A stretch of DNA of 64,000 nt from Pseudoalteromonas luteoviolacea S2607 (GCF_001625575.1 NZ_AUXV01000072.1:248001-312000), one strand, 5' to 3'; shown: positions 1-10,500, counted from the stretch's first letter. Numbers and translations are program-made. The notes: a model not told the origin generated them from the letters alone.

Positions 1-1311
1 ACTGAGTCAGACTTGTATAAAGTCAACCTCAAGACTATGGCGTTAACTCAACTTACCGATTACCCCGGACGTGAATATAACCCTACTTTCTCTCAAAAAG
101 GCGATAAACTGGCTTTTATCAGTCGAGGAAATGCCCCCGTACCATACGTAAATGGGCAGTTGACTTTACTTTCTACTAAAAACAATGAACGTACAACACT
201 GACACAAGACCTTGACCGCTCCATTGCCGACTACCAGTGGTCAGGTAAGGGGGATTTTGTCGTCCAATATGACGACCATGGCAAGCGAGTTTTAGCTAAA
301 GTCTCATCTCGAGGTAAAATCAAGTCTTTGCTGGATGACGTGTCTGGCACAACATTAGGCCGCCCTTACGTCAGTGGTAATTTTACCATGGCCAATAATG
401 GCGCAATTGCCTTTACGCAGGGACATAGCCATTCACCTGCCGATGTGGGCTATTTCCACAAAGGAAAGAAAACAACACTGACACAGTTAAACCAAGATCT
501 ACTTGCAACCAAAACTCTGGGCCAAGTGCATGAACTCAATTATGAATCAGAGTTTGATGGTGAACATATTCAGGGTTGGTATATCACGCCACCGAACTTC
601 GATAAATCTAAGAAATACCCACTAATGGTCGAAATCCATGGCGGCCCGCACTTAGCATATGGCCCTCACTTTAGCGCTGAGTTACAACGCTATGCTGCTG
701 AAGGTTACGTCGTTGTATACGTTAACTATCGAGGCTCAACCAGCTATGGCGAGCGTTTTGCGCTTTTACTCGATGGTAAATATAGCTCTAAAGAAGATTT
801 TGCAGATCACAACTCAGCGGTTGATGCGCTAATTAAAAAAGGCTTTATTGATGAACAAAACCTGTTTATCGCGGGGGGATCTGCTGGTGGTATTGCGACA
901 GCTTACGCCATTGGTTTAACAGATCGATTTAATGCAGCCGCGATTACTAAGCCGGTTATAAACTGGATCAGTAAAGTACTTACCGCAGATAGCTACATCG
1001 GTCAGATCCGCAATCAATTCCCAGGGCTGCCTTGGGAGAACCTCGCTCACTATTGGCAGCGCTCTCCTCTCTCTCTGGTAGGTAATGTGACAACACCTTC
1101 ACTAATCATGACGGGCGAGTTAGACCGACGTACACCAATGTCAGAATCAGAGCAATTTTACCAAGCGCTGAAACTACGTAAGGTTGATACCGTCCTTATT
1201 CGTGTGCCTGGTGCTCCTCACGGTATCGCAGGTAGACCGTCACGTATGATCTCAAAAATAGAGCATACACTTGCTTGGTTTGAAATGTACAAAAAACCAC
1301 AAGCGAAATAG
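1..1311 (+). CDS. S9 family peptidase (prolyl oligopeptidase-like), 5' end outside window
   Basis: C-terminal 436 residues of a serine peptidase that cleaves peptides, probably exported. The frame is open at base 1, so the true start lies upstream. The end of a beta-propeller is followed by an alpha/beta-hydrolase domain with Ser in GGSAGG (visible codon 294), Asp in ELDRRTP (375) and His in PHGIAG (407). The Ser-Asp and Asp-His spacings (81 and 32) are identical to those of the complete homologue at 32140-34203, so the two are paralogues and about 250 residues are missing here. A strong hairpin terminator follows the stop. The substrate cannot be read from the sequence. Family assignment is secure. 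Confidence 0.93.
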   Translation, partial: TESDLYKVNLKTMALTQLTDYPGREYNPTFSQKGDKLAFISRGNAPVPYVNGQLTLLSTKNNERTTLTQDLDRSIADYQWSGKGDFVVQYDDHGKRVLAKVSSRGKIKSLLDDVSGTTLGRPYVSGNFTMANNGAIAFTQGHSHSPADVGYFHKGKKTTLTQLNQDLLATKTLGQVHELNYESEFDGEHIQGWYITPPNFDKSKKYPLMVEIHGGPHLAYGPHFSAELQRYAAEGYVVVYVNYRGSTSYGERFALLLDGKYSSKEDFADHNSAVDALIKKGFIDEQNLFIAGGSAGGIATAYAIGLTDRFNAAAITKPVINWISKVLTADSYIGQIRNQFPGLPWENLAHYWQRSPLSLVGNVTTPSLIMTGELDRRTPMSESEQFYQALKLRKVDTVLIRVPGAPHGIAGRPSRMISKIEHTLAWFEMYKKPQAK

Positions 1312-1319
1312 CCATACTC

Positions 1320-1347
1320 AAATAAGGGGGCAAATTGCCCCTTATTT
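1320..1347 (+). terminator. Rho-independent-type terminator of the S9 peptidase
   Basis: A perfect 10-bp stem (AAATAAGGGG with CCCCTTATTT) around an 8-nt loop starts 9 nt after the peptidase stop. The right arm ends in TTATTT, giving a short U-rich tail. Confidence 0.75.
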
Positions 1348-1417
1348 AATCCATTTATACCAATTGAACTAAACAACACACATCCTTGGCCGATAAGCAT
1401 AACAATACTTCGCACAC

Positions 1418-1430
1418 TGACAAGGAGTCA
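1418..1430 (+). promoter_or_regulatory. Ribosome-binding site in the loop of a small hairpin
   Basis: TGAC-AAGGA-GTCA places the Shine-Dalgarno AAGGA in the 5-nt loop of a 4-bp stem, 2 nt before the ATG at 1433. The same 13-base arrangement occurs before the LipL32 gene (40801-40815). It fixes the start codon; a regulatory role is only a possibility. Confidence 0.45.
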
Positions 1431-1432
1431 TT

Positions 1433-2017
1433 ATGCTATCGAAAATTCTCCATCACACATCAGTCGCTCAATCCAATTCAATGGCGCTAAGCCATGAAAG
1501 TACATCTCATAAAGTCGCCTCCTATCGCGCAAATGATGCGTCGGATGAGCAGCCGTCAAAAGTTGCCGATAAACTTCAAGAACACCAAAAGCAGCAAGAA
1601 CAAGAAAAGCCACCAATGATTACCAAAGAACTGGATCAGGAAGCCGAAGGCTATAAAGAGCGTAATCCTAATTTCAAAAGCCAGTATGAAGACTTAGAAA
1701 AAGTGGTCACTTTGATCCAAGACCAGATCCGTGAATTGCAAAAAGAAATTAATGCGCTCAAAAAAGCCCCTATCCAAAAAACACTGGTGCTGCATACTGA
1801 GCAGTTGCAAGACGTGCCTGACTTACCTGATCAACAACAATCTACACATTTAGGTGGCAAGTTCTACAAAAACACTCAGGTGGAAGAGCAAGTGGAGATT
1901 TTGGAACAACAGCTTAGGGAGTTGCAATCCCAAGAGGCTGAAATCCGTACGAAAATGATTGACATGATTTTAGAAGAGCGCAAAGAAAAAGACAAAAACA
2001 ACTGGGGCAGACAGTGA
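1433..2017 (+). CDS. Cytoplasmic coiled-coil protein of unknown function
   Basis: A 194-residue hydrophilic protein with no signal peptide or membrane segment. The first 60 residues are polar and low in complexity, with Gln/Lys/Glu runs. Heptad-like stretches around residues 80-105 and 150-180 (rich in E, Q, L, K, R) predict two coiled coils, separated by a Pro/Gln-rich linker. The start is fixed by AAGGAG just upstream. It stands alone between the terminator of the peptidase and a convergent regulator gene, and its stop codon lies inside a hairpin. I do not recognise the family. It could be a structural or scaffolding protein, but nothing here shows a role. Confidence 0.7.
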   Translation: MLSKILHHTSVAQSNSMALSHESTSHKVASYRANDASDEQPSKVADKLQEHQKQQEQEKPPMITKELDQEAEGYKERNPNFKSQYEDLEKVVTLIQDQIRELQKEINALKKAPIQKTLVLHTEQLQDVPDLPDQQQSTHLGGKFYKNTQVEEQVEILEQQLRELQSQEAEIRTKMIDMILEERKEKDKNNWGRQ

Positions 2018-2035
2018 AGCTGTTTTTCACTGTCT
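2009..2035. terminator. Hairpin between convergent genes
   Basis: A 10-bp perfect stem (AGACAGTGAA with TTCACTGTCT) with a 7-nt loop overlaps the stop codon of the coiled-coil gene and ends 10 nt before the end of the convergent ToxR-like gene. There is no long T run, so termination efficiency is uncertain. It could serve both genes. Confidence 0.5.
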
Positions 2036-2044
2036 CCTCCAAAC

Positions 2045-3190
2045 TTAAATACCGCCTTTATTTCCAGAGCCACTGCAACTGCGCGCATTTCCTTTTTGAT
2101 GAGCTCGCTTTATTTCTGAGGGCGTAAGTACACGGTGATAAAATTGTATTTCGCCAATCGCGCCTTTAAATAAACCTGTTTTAAATGACGAGCGGCTACC
2201 AATTCGCAGTGGCATTTCATTGCTTAAGGAGCCCTGTCGACCAGTAGGATCGAAGGCACTGTTAAACTGCCCATTGAGATAGAACCGGATCCCTTTACTG
2301 CGATCTCTGTCAATACTTACCGCGACGTGATGCCATTGGTCATCCGCAACAAAAGCTTTAGAGTCGTAAAATGTGCACGAGGAATCGGGCTCCTGACAAT
2401 ACCAGCTGCCATCACCATCCGCCAACTGCAGTGCTAAATAACCGTCATCGATATAAAAAACATAGCCTTGTACATCCGACACTTGGTCTTCAAACCGTTT
2501 ATCGACAATAATATGTTGACCGAGCGACGCCGTCTTTACCCACGTCGACAATGAAAAATCACCTTTGTGTACATCTAAATTATCGTCAAACACTTCTACA
2601 TAATCATCAAAGCCGTCTAAGCAAAATGCTAAATTTTCTTTTTTGTTGGCAAGACTTATCTCTTCCCCCTGAAAAACGGAAAGCTGAGACTGCTCGCTTT
2701 TTAATACTTTGCTCTGTGTTGTGGGCCAAAGAAACCACAAAATTAGCGCTACCAATAGTAATGCTGCGCCAATCAATAATGGCTGCCAATTGATGTCACT
2801 TTTGATGTAATCTAATTTGACAGGCTGTGCCAACAAGTAACCTTTACCGCGAATGTTTTTGATTTGCTCTTGATCATCTAACGCCTGAAATGCCTTGCGC
2901 AAAATACTGATGCGCTGTTTTACATTTTCATTGCCTGTTATTACCCCTTGCCAAACAATATCATGTAACTGTTCAGCGGTCAGAGGTGTGTTTTGATGCT
3001 CAACTAATGCTAGGAGTAAGGTAAATGACAGCTCAGACAGTGGCTGCTGTTCACCATCTTTAATTAAACTTTTAGTGTTTAAATCTGCATAAACAGTTCC
3101 AAACCATAAGCCTTTACAATTGTCTAAACTCAAACCCTTTTCTTCCATAAAAAATTTATCCATATATATCAAAGGGTAACAATTCCCCAT
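2045..3190 (-). CDS. ToxR/CadC-type membrane transcription regulator with periplasmic LamG domain
   Basis: A one-component membrane regulator. Residues about 30-120 form an OmpR-type winged helix (LSFTLLLALVEHQ, ending in IRGKGYLLA). A single membrane span lies around residues 134-155 (PLLIGAALLLVALILWFLW). The remainder, beginning FCLDGFDDYVEV, is a LamG/concanavalin-like fold (FSLSTWVK, DQWHHVAVSIDRD, LYLNG-type and LRIGSR motifs) that would face the periplasm and could bind carbohydrate. Four Cys in this part may form disulfides. It is divergent from a secreted beta-helix protein (3326), a plausible target. ATG codons at residues 10 and 15 are alternative starts; none has a good ribosome-binding site. 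The domain calls are secure; ligand and target are inferred. Confidence 0.85.
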   Translation of the reverse strand: MGNCYPLIYMDKFFMEEKGLSLDNCKGLWFGTVYADLNTKSLIKDGEQQPLSELSFTLLLALVEHQNTPLTAEQLHDIVWQGVITGNENVKQRISILRKAFQALDDQEQIKNIRGKGYLLAQPVKLDYIKSDINWQPLLIGAALLLVALILWFLWPTTQSKVLKSEQSQLSVFQGEEISLANKKENLAFCLDGFDDYVEVFDDNLDVHKGDFSLSTWVKTASLGQHIIVDKRFEDQVSDVQGYVFYIDDGYLALQLADGDGSWYCQEPDSSCTFYDSKAFVADDQWHHVAVSIDRDRSKGIRFYLNGQFNSAFDPTGRQGSLSNEMPLRIGSRSSFKTGLFKGAIGEIQFYHRVLTPSEIKRAHQKGNARSCSGSGNKGGI

Positions 3191-3325
3191 TTCCGGTAAA
3201 AATGATTTTACTCTTTATTTACCCTGTTTTTCTAGTGTTTTTTACGTTCCGTGAACACCATACAATCAATTTCTTATCCACTTTGAAACAACAATACATT
3301 CAAGCATTTGATAATGGAGTGTCCA

Positions 3326-4564
3326 ATGACGAATTCTTTTAGAGCACACAAACCTGCGATGGTTATCATTAATTTACTCACAATAACCACTGCTTTTGCA
3401 ACAGAAACAAATCAAAATAAAAACTTTAAAGACCCAATAAATTTACAATGCGATCACTACATTAGCACGACACAACACCTAATAGATGGAAATAAAATGA
3501 CCATTAGAGCGGGTGACACGCTGTGCTTAGAAGCCGGTGTTCGCGGTCCTTTAAGGCTCAGAAATGTGCAAGGAAGTGCTCATGCCCCCGTTACACTGCG
3601 TAACCAAAATGGCGTGGTAACCTTTTCTCCATATGAATACAGCATTGCTGTAGAAAACAGCCGTTGGCTTAGGATTACCTCAATGCCAGTTGACGAAGAG
3701 TCACTGTATGGCCTGAGGTTAGGTGGAACTTTGGGTATTGGCTCCTTGAGCGAGCAAATTGAGGTGGATCACATTGAAATCTACCGTGCAAGATTTGCAG
3801 GCATGTTAGTTAAAACAGATCCCACATGCGACCCAAGTACATGGGCTGAAAACTTCACCATGACAGGGCTGCGTATCCACAATAATTATATCCACGACAC
3901 TGAAAGTGGCGAAGGCATGTATATTGGTTACACAGGCTATTCGCGCAACCTCATGTGTGATAACGCGCTCACCACGGTTTATCCACATAAGATTGAAGAT
4001 ATACATATTTACGATAATCGTCTGGAACACATCGCTGCAGATGGCATACAAGTAAATTCAATCAAGCAAAATGCCCATATTGCACGCAATACGATATATC
4101 GCACTGGTGTGAGCCCATTCGATCCCCATTGGCAAAATACCGGAATTCAAATTGGCGGTGATAACGTCGAAGTAAAGGATAACCTAATATATCGCAGCGG
4201 CGGTAATGGCATGATGATAGAAGGGGATGATATTAACGTACGCAATAATCATATTATCTACCCGGGTGAAAATGGCATATTTGCGCGTAATCGTGCGCAA
4301 CATGATTCAAATGTTTCCGGTGGTGCACCGCACTCTTACAAGAGTAACCTGATTGTGCACCCACAAAGCTACGCGATTAAGTTGTATGCGGTTAACACCG
4401 CCTCAGCACACAAGCTCATCGAAAACAGCATTGAGAATGATGGTTCACTTGATGCGGCCGGAAGGCCAAAAACCATCAGTTATCTCAATGATCAAGTTTT
4501 AAGGCATGAACTTAACAATCACCACTACGTGACGCAGTCTGCCTACGAGACAAGAGCTAAGTAG
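3326..4564 (+). CDS. Secreted right-handed parallel beta-helix protein
   Basis: A 412-residue exported protein. ATG 3326 was chosen because GGAG lies 6 nt upstream; the open frame extends to a TTG 18 nt earlier without a site. A hydrophobic segment near residues 12-25 followed by AFA-T looks like a signal peptide. From about residue 70 to 360 there are short repeated turns of the pectate-lyase/NosD kind (LRIHNNYIHDT, IHIYDNRLEH, VEVKDNLIYRSGGNG, INVRNNHIIYPGENG), typical of polysaccharide-acting PbH1 folds. No family-specific catalytic set was recognised, so lyase, hydrolase and adhesin are all open. It is divergent from the LamG-bearing regulator and ends in a strong terminator. Confidence 0.82.
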   Translation: MTNSFRAHKPAMVIINLLTITTAFATETNQNKNFKDPINLQCDHYISTTQHLIDGNKMTIRAGDTLCLEAGVRGPLRLRNVQGSAHAPVTLRNQNGVVTFSPYEYSIAVENSRWLRITSMPVDEESLYGLRLGGTLGIGSLSEQIEVDHIEIYRARFAGMLVKTDPTCDPSTWAENFTMTGLRIHNNYIHDTESGEGMYIGYTGYSRNLMCDNALTTVYPHKIEDIHIYDNRLEHIAADGIQVNSIKQNAHIARNTIYRTGVSPFDPHWQNTGIQIGGDNVEVKDNLIYRSGGNGMMIEGDDINVRNNHIIYPGENGIFARNRAQHDSNVSGGAPHSYKSNLIVHPQSYAIKLYAVNTASAHKLIENSIENDGSLDAAGRPKTISYLNDQVLRHELNNHHYVTQSAYETRAK

Positions 4565-4600
4565 GCGTCTTATACAGGCTTATTGCCTTATAAAAGTTTT

Positions 4601-4661
4601 GCTGGGCGTGCATTAGTCATCCTTGCCAACATACCTGACCTTTTGGCACGCCCAGCTTTTT
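4601..4661 (+). terminator. Long-loop terminator after the beta-helix gene
   Basis: An 11-bp perfect stem, GCTGGGCGTGC (4601-4611) with GCACGCCCAGC (4646-4656), is followed by TTTTT. The loop is 34 nt. The reverse strand also has an AAAAC/TTTT-type tail, so it may also serve the convergent gene ending at 4688. Confidence 0.75.
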
Positions 4662-4687
4662 ATCACTGACAGACAAGAGCAAAAAAG

Positions 4688-5812
4688 TTAGTTAACACTT
4701 ACAATCACTCTATCAACCAGTTCCAAAGCAGAGGTTAACTTACTAACATCAGTGTACACGTTGCCATCTCTCCCAGAGTGATGGCCGTGTCCTACTAACG
4801 ACATCACTTCCAACACTGTATTTTGCTGAGTGTCAAAATCGATAATCGCCTCGTAAATTACGGAGGGCTGTGCACTATAGCCATCGCCAGAATATATCGG
4901 ATCATCCACAAATCGGTCGCTTGAATAGTATTCGTTAAAATCAAAAGAGTGGTTCACTTCTAACCGGACGCGATGAGGACCTTGCAATGGCGCTTGCAAC
5001 TGCGTTGTATAGATGAAATTGTCTGTCATTGTGGCGCCACTGAAGCCATCTATAGCCAAGGAATCATTATCCGGTACTAGCACACCATTTTCTGCACGCA
5101 TACTCAATTGGTGCAAAAATACGGGGAGCGACTCGGGGCGCATACGATTGTTTTTGCTTGAAGGATCCTCTTCTCCTTCTAAGACATCCCACGCATTTGG
5201 TCCTTCTCCTGTCAGTAAATGTGTATTAAAGATTTGATCAGGATCTTTTTTAGTCACCTTATTAGTAAATTGATTAGTTGCAAGCTTTTCAGTCACATAC
5301 AGCGGTTGTATAAACTCCCCAGAAAGGCTTTCAACCCACAGTGCATATTGTGGCCACAGAAAATAAGGGCCTTTTTTAAGCTCAATCGTAATCTGTTGGC
5401 CGGTATTTTTTGAGTCTTTCACTTCTCTTTGCACATATTTGATTTCAGCATCCCCTTGTGCCTTATCAGCCGCTTTCAAAGTTTGGCCAAATCGGTACAC
5501 TTCAATTGCCGGCGATAATTGTAAGACCGGCGCTAGCCCGACATAGCTCACCACACATAGTGCTAAGGGCCAAGCTAGAGAAAACCGTCCGGTATGTTTT
5601 TCAAAAGGGTTTAGATACTGCTTCAATGGACGAATATTTTTAATTAAATGCCAAACTAAAATCAGCAACATTAATAAACCAACTAACGTATGCATTAGCG
5701 CTATGAGGGCATTGTGCTGTTTTGAGAACATAATTACGGATGTCACTAGCATAATCAGCAGTGCACAAAACAGAATCACGCCAATAAATGAACGGGATTG
5801 AAAACTCGACAT
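4688..5812 (-). CDS. Membrane protein with DUF2271-like periplasmic part and candidate FMN-attachment motif
   Basis: A 374-residue protein; ATG 5812 chosen for AGGAG 6 nt upstream (the open frame reaches a TTG at 5818). Three hydrophobic spans near residues 10-30, 36-57 and 80-98 include His 41 and His 56, which could ligate heme. The rest should be periplasmic. It contains DGFSGAT (residues 255-261), matching the D-G-x-S/T-G-A-T signature on which ApbE attaches FMN to Thr in NqrC/RnfG-type proteins, and ends with a GHGHHSGRDG segment like that of DUF2271 proteins. DUF2271 genes are known neighbours of ApbE and PepSY redox genes, but neither is visible here. An extracytosolic electron-transfer role is inferred; the family call is tentative. 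Confidence 0.65.
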   Translation of the reverse strand: MSSFQSRSFIGVILFCALLIMLVTSVIMFSKQHNALIALMHTLVGLLMLLILVWHLIKNIRPLKQYLNPFEKHTGRFSLAWPLALCVVSYVGLAPVLQLSPAIEVYRFGQTLKAADKAQGDAEIKYVQREVKDSKNTGQQITIELKKGPYFLWPQYALWVESLSGEFIQPLYVTEKLATNQFTNKVTKKDPDQIFNTHLLTGEGPNAWDVLEGEEDPSSKNNRMRPESLPVFLHQLSMRAENGVLVPDNDSLAIDGFSGATMTDNFIYTTQLQAPLQGPHRVRLEVNHSFDFNEYYSSDRFVDDPIYSGDGYSAQPSVIYEAIIDFDTQQNTVLEVMSLVGHGHHSGRDGNVYTDVSKLTSALELVDRVIVSVN

Positions 5813-5906
5813 ATACAACTCCTATAAATTGAGCTGATGTTGTCTCATTCCTCAATCAGAAAGAGCTAATAAAACTTCCTGAAATTATCTAAAACCATTG
5901 AAATTA

Positions 5907-7433
5907 TTACTTATTTTTAAATTCATTGATTTCTTTTATGATATTTCCCAATGCCCGCGCTTGTGCAATACGTCGCGCATTGTCGAGTGATTCTGTGTAA
6001 AGCGTCGTTGCATTTCTTTGTTTGGCAAGCTTGGCCAAATTGAGCCATGAAGTTGCCTCTCCCACAGGACAACGTAAAATTTGATGATAAGATCTGGCTT
6101 CGTGATACAGGGCTTGAGCGATGTCAAAATGCGCATTTTGCATTGCAATGTGGCCTTTCAAATCGGTGCTGTAAGCTAGATACAGCCAGTCGCGATGATG
6201 TTTAGCCAATTCAATTACCTCTTCTACCCGCGATACAGCTAAAGGAAAATCCTTATTTATAGCTGCGTGCAAAGCATGTAGATAGCGGAGTCTTATTAAC
6301 TCGTGATGGTTATTTAGTGACTTTGCAATTGGTAAGCTTTTTTCTAACAGGCTTTGGGCTTGCCCATATTGTGACTGAGAAAGCAGTAGTTCAATCAACA
6401 CGCGATGCGCCGTCATATTTTCTGGTGCTTGCACGGTCAAAGCTTTAAGTAAGCTAATCGCTGGCTCATATTCACCTTGCAATTTTAACTCCAGCGCTCG
6501 CCCCATCATCTCGTCATAAAAATCAGTGTGATAATCTTGGGAATTAAGCACAACCTCGCTACCAACTAAGCGCTTTAAACGTGCTGATAACTCATCCAAC
6601 AGCACATGGGGTTCTGTGCCAAATACCACACCCTGCATGGTTTTTCGTGGCCAGTACAATTTATAACTCAGCTGGTAGTCATGAGGGGTTCCCATTAATC
6701 GCGATGTAACAATCAGTTGCGCACCAGAAACGGTGAATATTTGTTTTATCTCACGCTCACTAAACATGCCCACTTCAAGCATCTGCTCGCCAACATTAAC
6801 GCTATGCGAAGGCGCACTAGATAAACTCAACCCTGCACGGTTTATCACTTCAAGTACATAATCCGTTTGCAGTACGCCAAAAGATTCCTCACTGGGCAGT
6901 CGTTGGATCAACTGATCCATAAAGCCAAGCCGAACCCAATCATGGTCATTGCCTGCAATTAGGTTTTGAGTGGGTAGGATAACTACTGAGCCTTGAAGTT
7001 GCGCCTGTGCCTGAGAAGACCCTGCGGGCGCCCTTGGAGAGTCGCCCATTGCAAAATAAATAACACCGCTTAGCAACAAACCAGAGGCGAGCACCGCAGC
7101 CAACTTAGTTTTTATACTGATATTTGATTTAGTTCTCACCGGTGCAACCCACTGATAACCTTGGGTTGGCAGCGTTTTAATCACTTCATGCGGGTGAAAT
7201 AACTGGCGTATTTCTTTTATTGATTGAAATACAACTTGCTCATCAACAACAACATTTGGCCATACCAGTGATAATAGGCGCTCTTTGCTTAGCGTTTGCT
7301 GGTGGTATTCCATTAACACCAGCAGTAACTGGCAAGTTTTGGGTCTAATCTTCAGACGCTCACCAGCTGCATTTTCTACACTGAATGTTCGACCATCAAC
7401 TCGATACCCTAAGCTGATAAACTGCTTTTGCAC
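5907..7433 (-). CDS. CadC-like membrane regulator with TPR-type sensor region
   Basis: 508 residues from a GTG start. The N-terminal 95 residues are an OmpR/ToxR winged helix (KTCQLLLVLMEY, LLSLVWPNVVVDEQVV, LPTQGYQWVAP). One membrane span lies near residues 110-128. The periplasmic part opens with a segment (VVILPTQNLI, WVRLGFMDQLIQRLP) seen in CadC-like proteins and ends in helical TPR-like repeats from about residue 310. It lies downstream of the hybrid kinase on the same strand, about 100 bp apart, so it may share its transcript. It probably responds to an envelope signal and controls nearby genes, but the target is unknown. Confidence 0.82.
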   Translation of the reverse strand: MQKQFISLGYRVDGRTFSVENAAGERLKIRPKTCQLLLVLMEYHQQTLSKERLLSLVWPNVVVDEQVVFQSIKEIRQLFHPHEVIKTLPTQGYQWVAPVRTKSNISIKTKLAAVLASGLLLSGVIYFAMGDSPRAPAGSSQAQAQLQGSVVILPTQNLIAGNDHDWVRLGFMDQLIQRLPSEESFGVLQTDYVLEVINRAGLSLSSAPSHSVNVGEQMLEVGMFSEREIKQIFTVSGAQLIVTSRLMGTPHDYQLSYKLYWPRKTMQGVVFGTEPHVLLDELSARLKRLVGSEVVLNSQDYHTDFYDEMMGRALELKLQGEYEPAISLLKALTVQAPENMTAHRVLIELLLSQSQYGQAQSLLEKSLPIAKSLNNHHELIRLRYLHALHAAINKDFPLAVSRVEEVIELAKHHRDWLYLAYSTDLKGHIAMQNAHFDIAQALYHEARSYHQILRCPVGEATSWLNLAKLAKQRNATTLYTESLDNARRIAQARALGNIIKEINEFKNK

Positions 7434-7537
7434 ACCTGACTCACTTTTACACCGATGTTAGAAACACCTCATAGTAATACGTGTCACTTAACACGTCTAA
7501 TATCACACTATAATTTTTCTAAGCTAGATGACGGAGT

Positions 7538-10500
7538 TTAGGCCTGCTCTTGCACTAATAGCTGTGGCTTTAGCTCCGCTAATAGTTCGTTTGCTGCATC
7601 AAAATCATAGTCATCAATCAAGTGATTCAATTTATTAAACGAGTCGAAAAATGCCGTCCCTTGATAAATGGGCAAGAGCTCACCGACAAGGTCGATTGCA
7701 TCAGTATCATAATCCGCAAGCAATGTGGTTAGCTGTGCTAGCTTTTCGCTGATTTCAAATTCAGACAGCTGCGCATGCAAATCGTCTGAAGGGGCGACTT
7801 CATCCGTCGCTAGCTCCCCTAGAGCGCGATAAATATCAGCCACCAAAGGCATCAATTGATTTTGCACCTTAACAATAATCCCATCGACAGGTTTTCCTTC
7901 AGCACATGCACTTTCTAATTCACCAGCAACTTTCTGGACCTCTGTAGCCCCAATGTTACCTGCCGTACCTTTCAAAGTATGTGCACAGCGCATCGGAGCA
8001 TCAGGATCGTCGCTCGCTTCTAATTCAGCTTGCTCAAAATGTTCACTAAAGTGCTGATGTTTATCAGCAAAGCGCTTTAGTAAACGTGTAAATAAGGCAA
8101 CATCCCCTTGCGATATTGATTTTGCCACCACCACGTCAATTCCAGCAATATTTGGATATTCTTCGACGTCATTTGCAGCCTGTGAATTAGGGCTAGAAGA
8201 TCTGCCGGTATTGCTTACAACTATCCATTTTTGCAACGTCGCAAACATTTTTTCCACGTTGAGCGGTTTACCGATAATATCATTCATACCGCACGCTAAC
8301 GCAGCTTCTTGATTATCCATCATCACACTGGCTGTCATGGCAATAATTGGTAAAGACGCGTACTGCGTTTGCTCTCTTATTTTTCTCGTCGCTGTATAAC
8401 CATCCATTACTGGCATTTGGCAATCCATTAGCACACCGTCAAAGCTGCCTGTGGATAGCTTTTCCAACACTTGAGCACCATGCTCAGCGACTTCTACCGA
8501 TATACCATGACTCGTTAACAGGGCAATAGCCAATTCTTGGTTAAGGTCATTGTCTTCAACTAGCAAGAGGTGTGCACCAGTCAACGAGTCGATGGTCGCA
8601 TCTTGCTTGTCTGTATGCTGGTGAGCATCTTTCAACAGTCCAAGTGCCCGCTGTAAGCTGTCGTCTACGGTACTCGGTAGAAATGGTTTTTGTAAATAGG
8701 TTGCTCGATTGAATACTTGTAAATAAGACTCGACTGACTGCGTTTCATATAGTGGCATGACAATACAGGCGGTGTTATCTCCCCCAGCTCTTAACTGTTT
8801 CAATAGCCCCAATTCATTTTCAATCCGCGCGTCGATAAACACCACGTCTTGTTCAGCTGCCAGCTTGGCTATTGAATCAGCCTGTGAAGACATCATGCAT
8901 TCAGAATCAATATTTAAGCGCCCTAAGCATGACTGCAAATTGCGATTTGAGCTTGAGTTATCATCGATAATGAGCGCACTTCGAATACCGAGTTCAGGAT
9001 AGGCGTCTGGCGCTTTTAACGCATCGTTTACCAGCAGTGTAAAACTAAAAGTGCTGCCTACACCCGGCGCACTCTGGCAGTGAATATCACCTTGCATGAG
9101 CTCTACGAGCTTTTTACTGATCGCCAAGCCAAGCCCGGTGCCGCCATATTTACGCGTCGTAGATGTATCCGCTTGCGAGAACGAACTAAAAAGCTTAGCT
9201 TGCTGCTCTGGCGTCATACCAATACCAGAGTCGATGACTGCAAACCTAAGGGTGATGTCGCCATCAAACTGGCTCTCTAACCTGACATCTAACAACACCT
9301 CTCCACCAAGCTCTGTGAACTTAACCGCATTACTCCCTAAATTAAGTAAAACTTGAGAAATCCGTAATGGGTCACCAATGAGGTAAGCAGGTATATCCGC
9401 ATCAATATGCGCACACAACTCCAGCCCTTTTTCTTTGGCTTTGACAGAAATAACGTCCAAACAACTGCCAATTGTTTCTTCTAAACAAAACTCCACATGT
9501 TCAATATCCAGTTTGCCGGCTTCGATTTTTGAAAAGTCTAATATATCGTTGATTATCCCCAATAGAGACTCTGCACTACGATGGATTTTCTCAACATAGT
9601 TTCGCTGTTTATGATCTAACTCGGTTTCCAGCGCTAAATAGCTCATACCAATGATAGCATTCATCGGGGTGCGGATTTCATGGGACATATTAGAAAGAAA
9701 GTCAGACTTAGCTTGTGTGGCACTCTCTGCCCGCTCTTTTGCTTGCTTTAGCGCCGTTTCTAGATCTTTAGCATCAGAAATATCCATGTGAATGCCAAAC
9801 ATTTCTTTTCGTCGACTATCTTGATTGACATTGACACTGCGGCCCATACTGAGTATCCATTTCCATTCGTTGTCAGAAGTTCTCATTCTGAATTCACAGC
9901 GATAAGTCTCTGACTGTTTGCTCAGGTGCGCCTGCAATGCATTCTCAACCCGTGCCAAATCATCTGGATGTAAAAGGCTGCGCCATCTGCTAATCGTCTC
10001 GCCATATTGCTGTTCAAGCTCGCCTTCTTGATACCCTAACATTGTCGACCAAATGGCATTCGTAACCAGTTTGTCACTTTGGCAGTCCCATTCCCACGTA
10101 CCCGCATTGGCGCCTTGCATCGCTAACTCTAAACGCTGTTCTGCCTCTTTTAATTCACTGTAAGACAGTGAGTTAGCTAGTGCTACTGCTACATGATTTG
10201 CCACAGTACGAAGTACATTCAGGTGAACTTCTTTGTACGCTTTGGGTTTGTTGGACTGCACGGTGAAAACCCCAAGAATTCTCCCTTCAACAATTAAGGG
10301 GGCACAAAAAACAGATTTAGTTTGCTCACCATATAGGTTATTACATGCTTTTAAGTTCATTTGCTGCCAACTTTCGTCAGTCGCAGCATAAAACTCTTCA
10401 CCGTGCGCTACGCAATAAACATCTGCGCTACTCACAACTTTGGTATGACTTTCTAGCGCCTCGTATAACTCTCCTTGCTGCATGGCGTATATATAATCAA

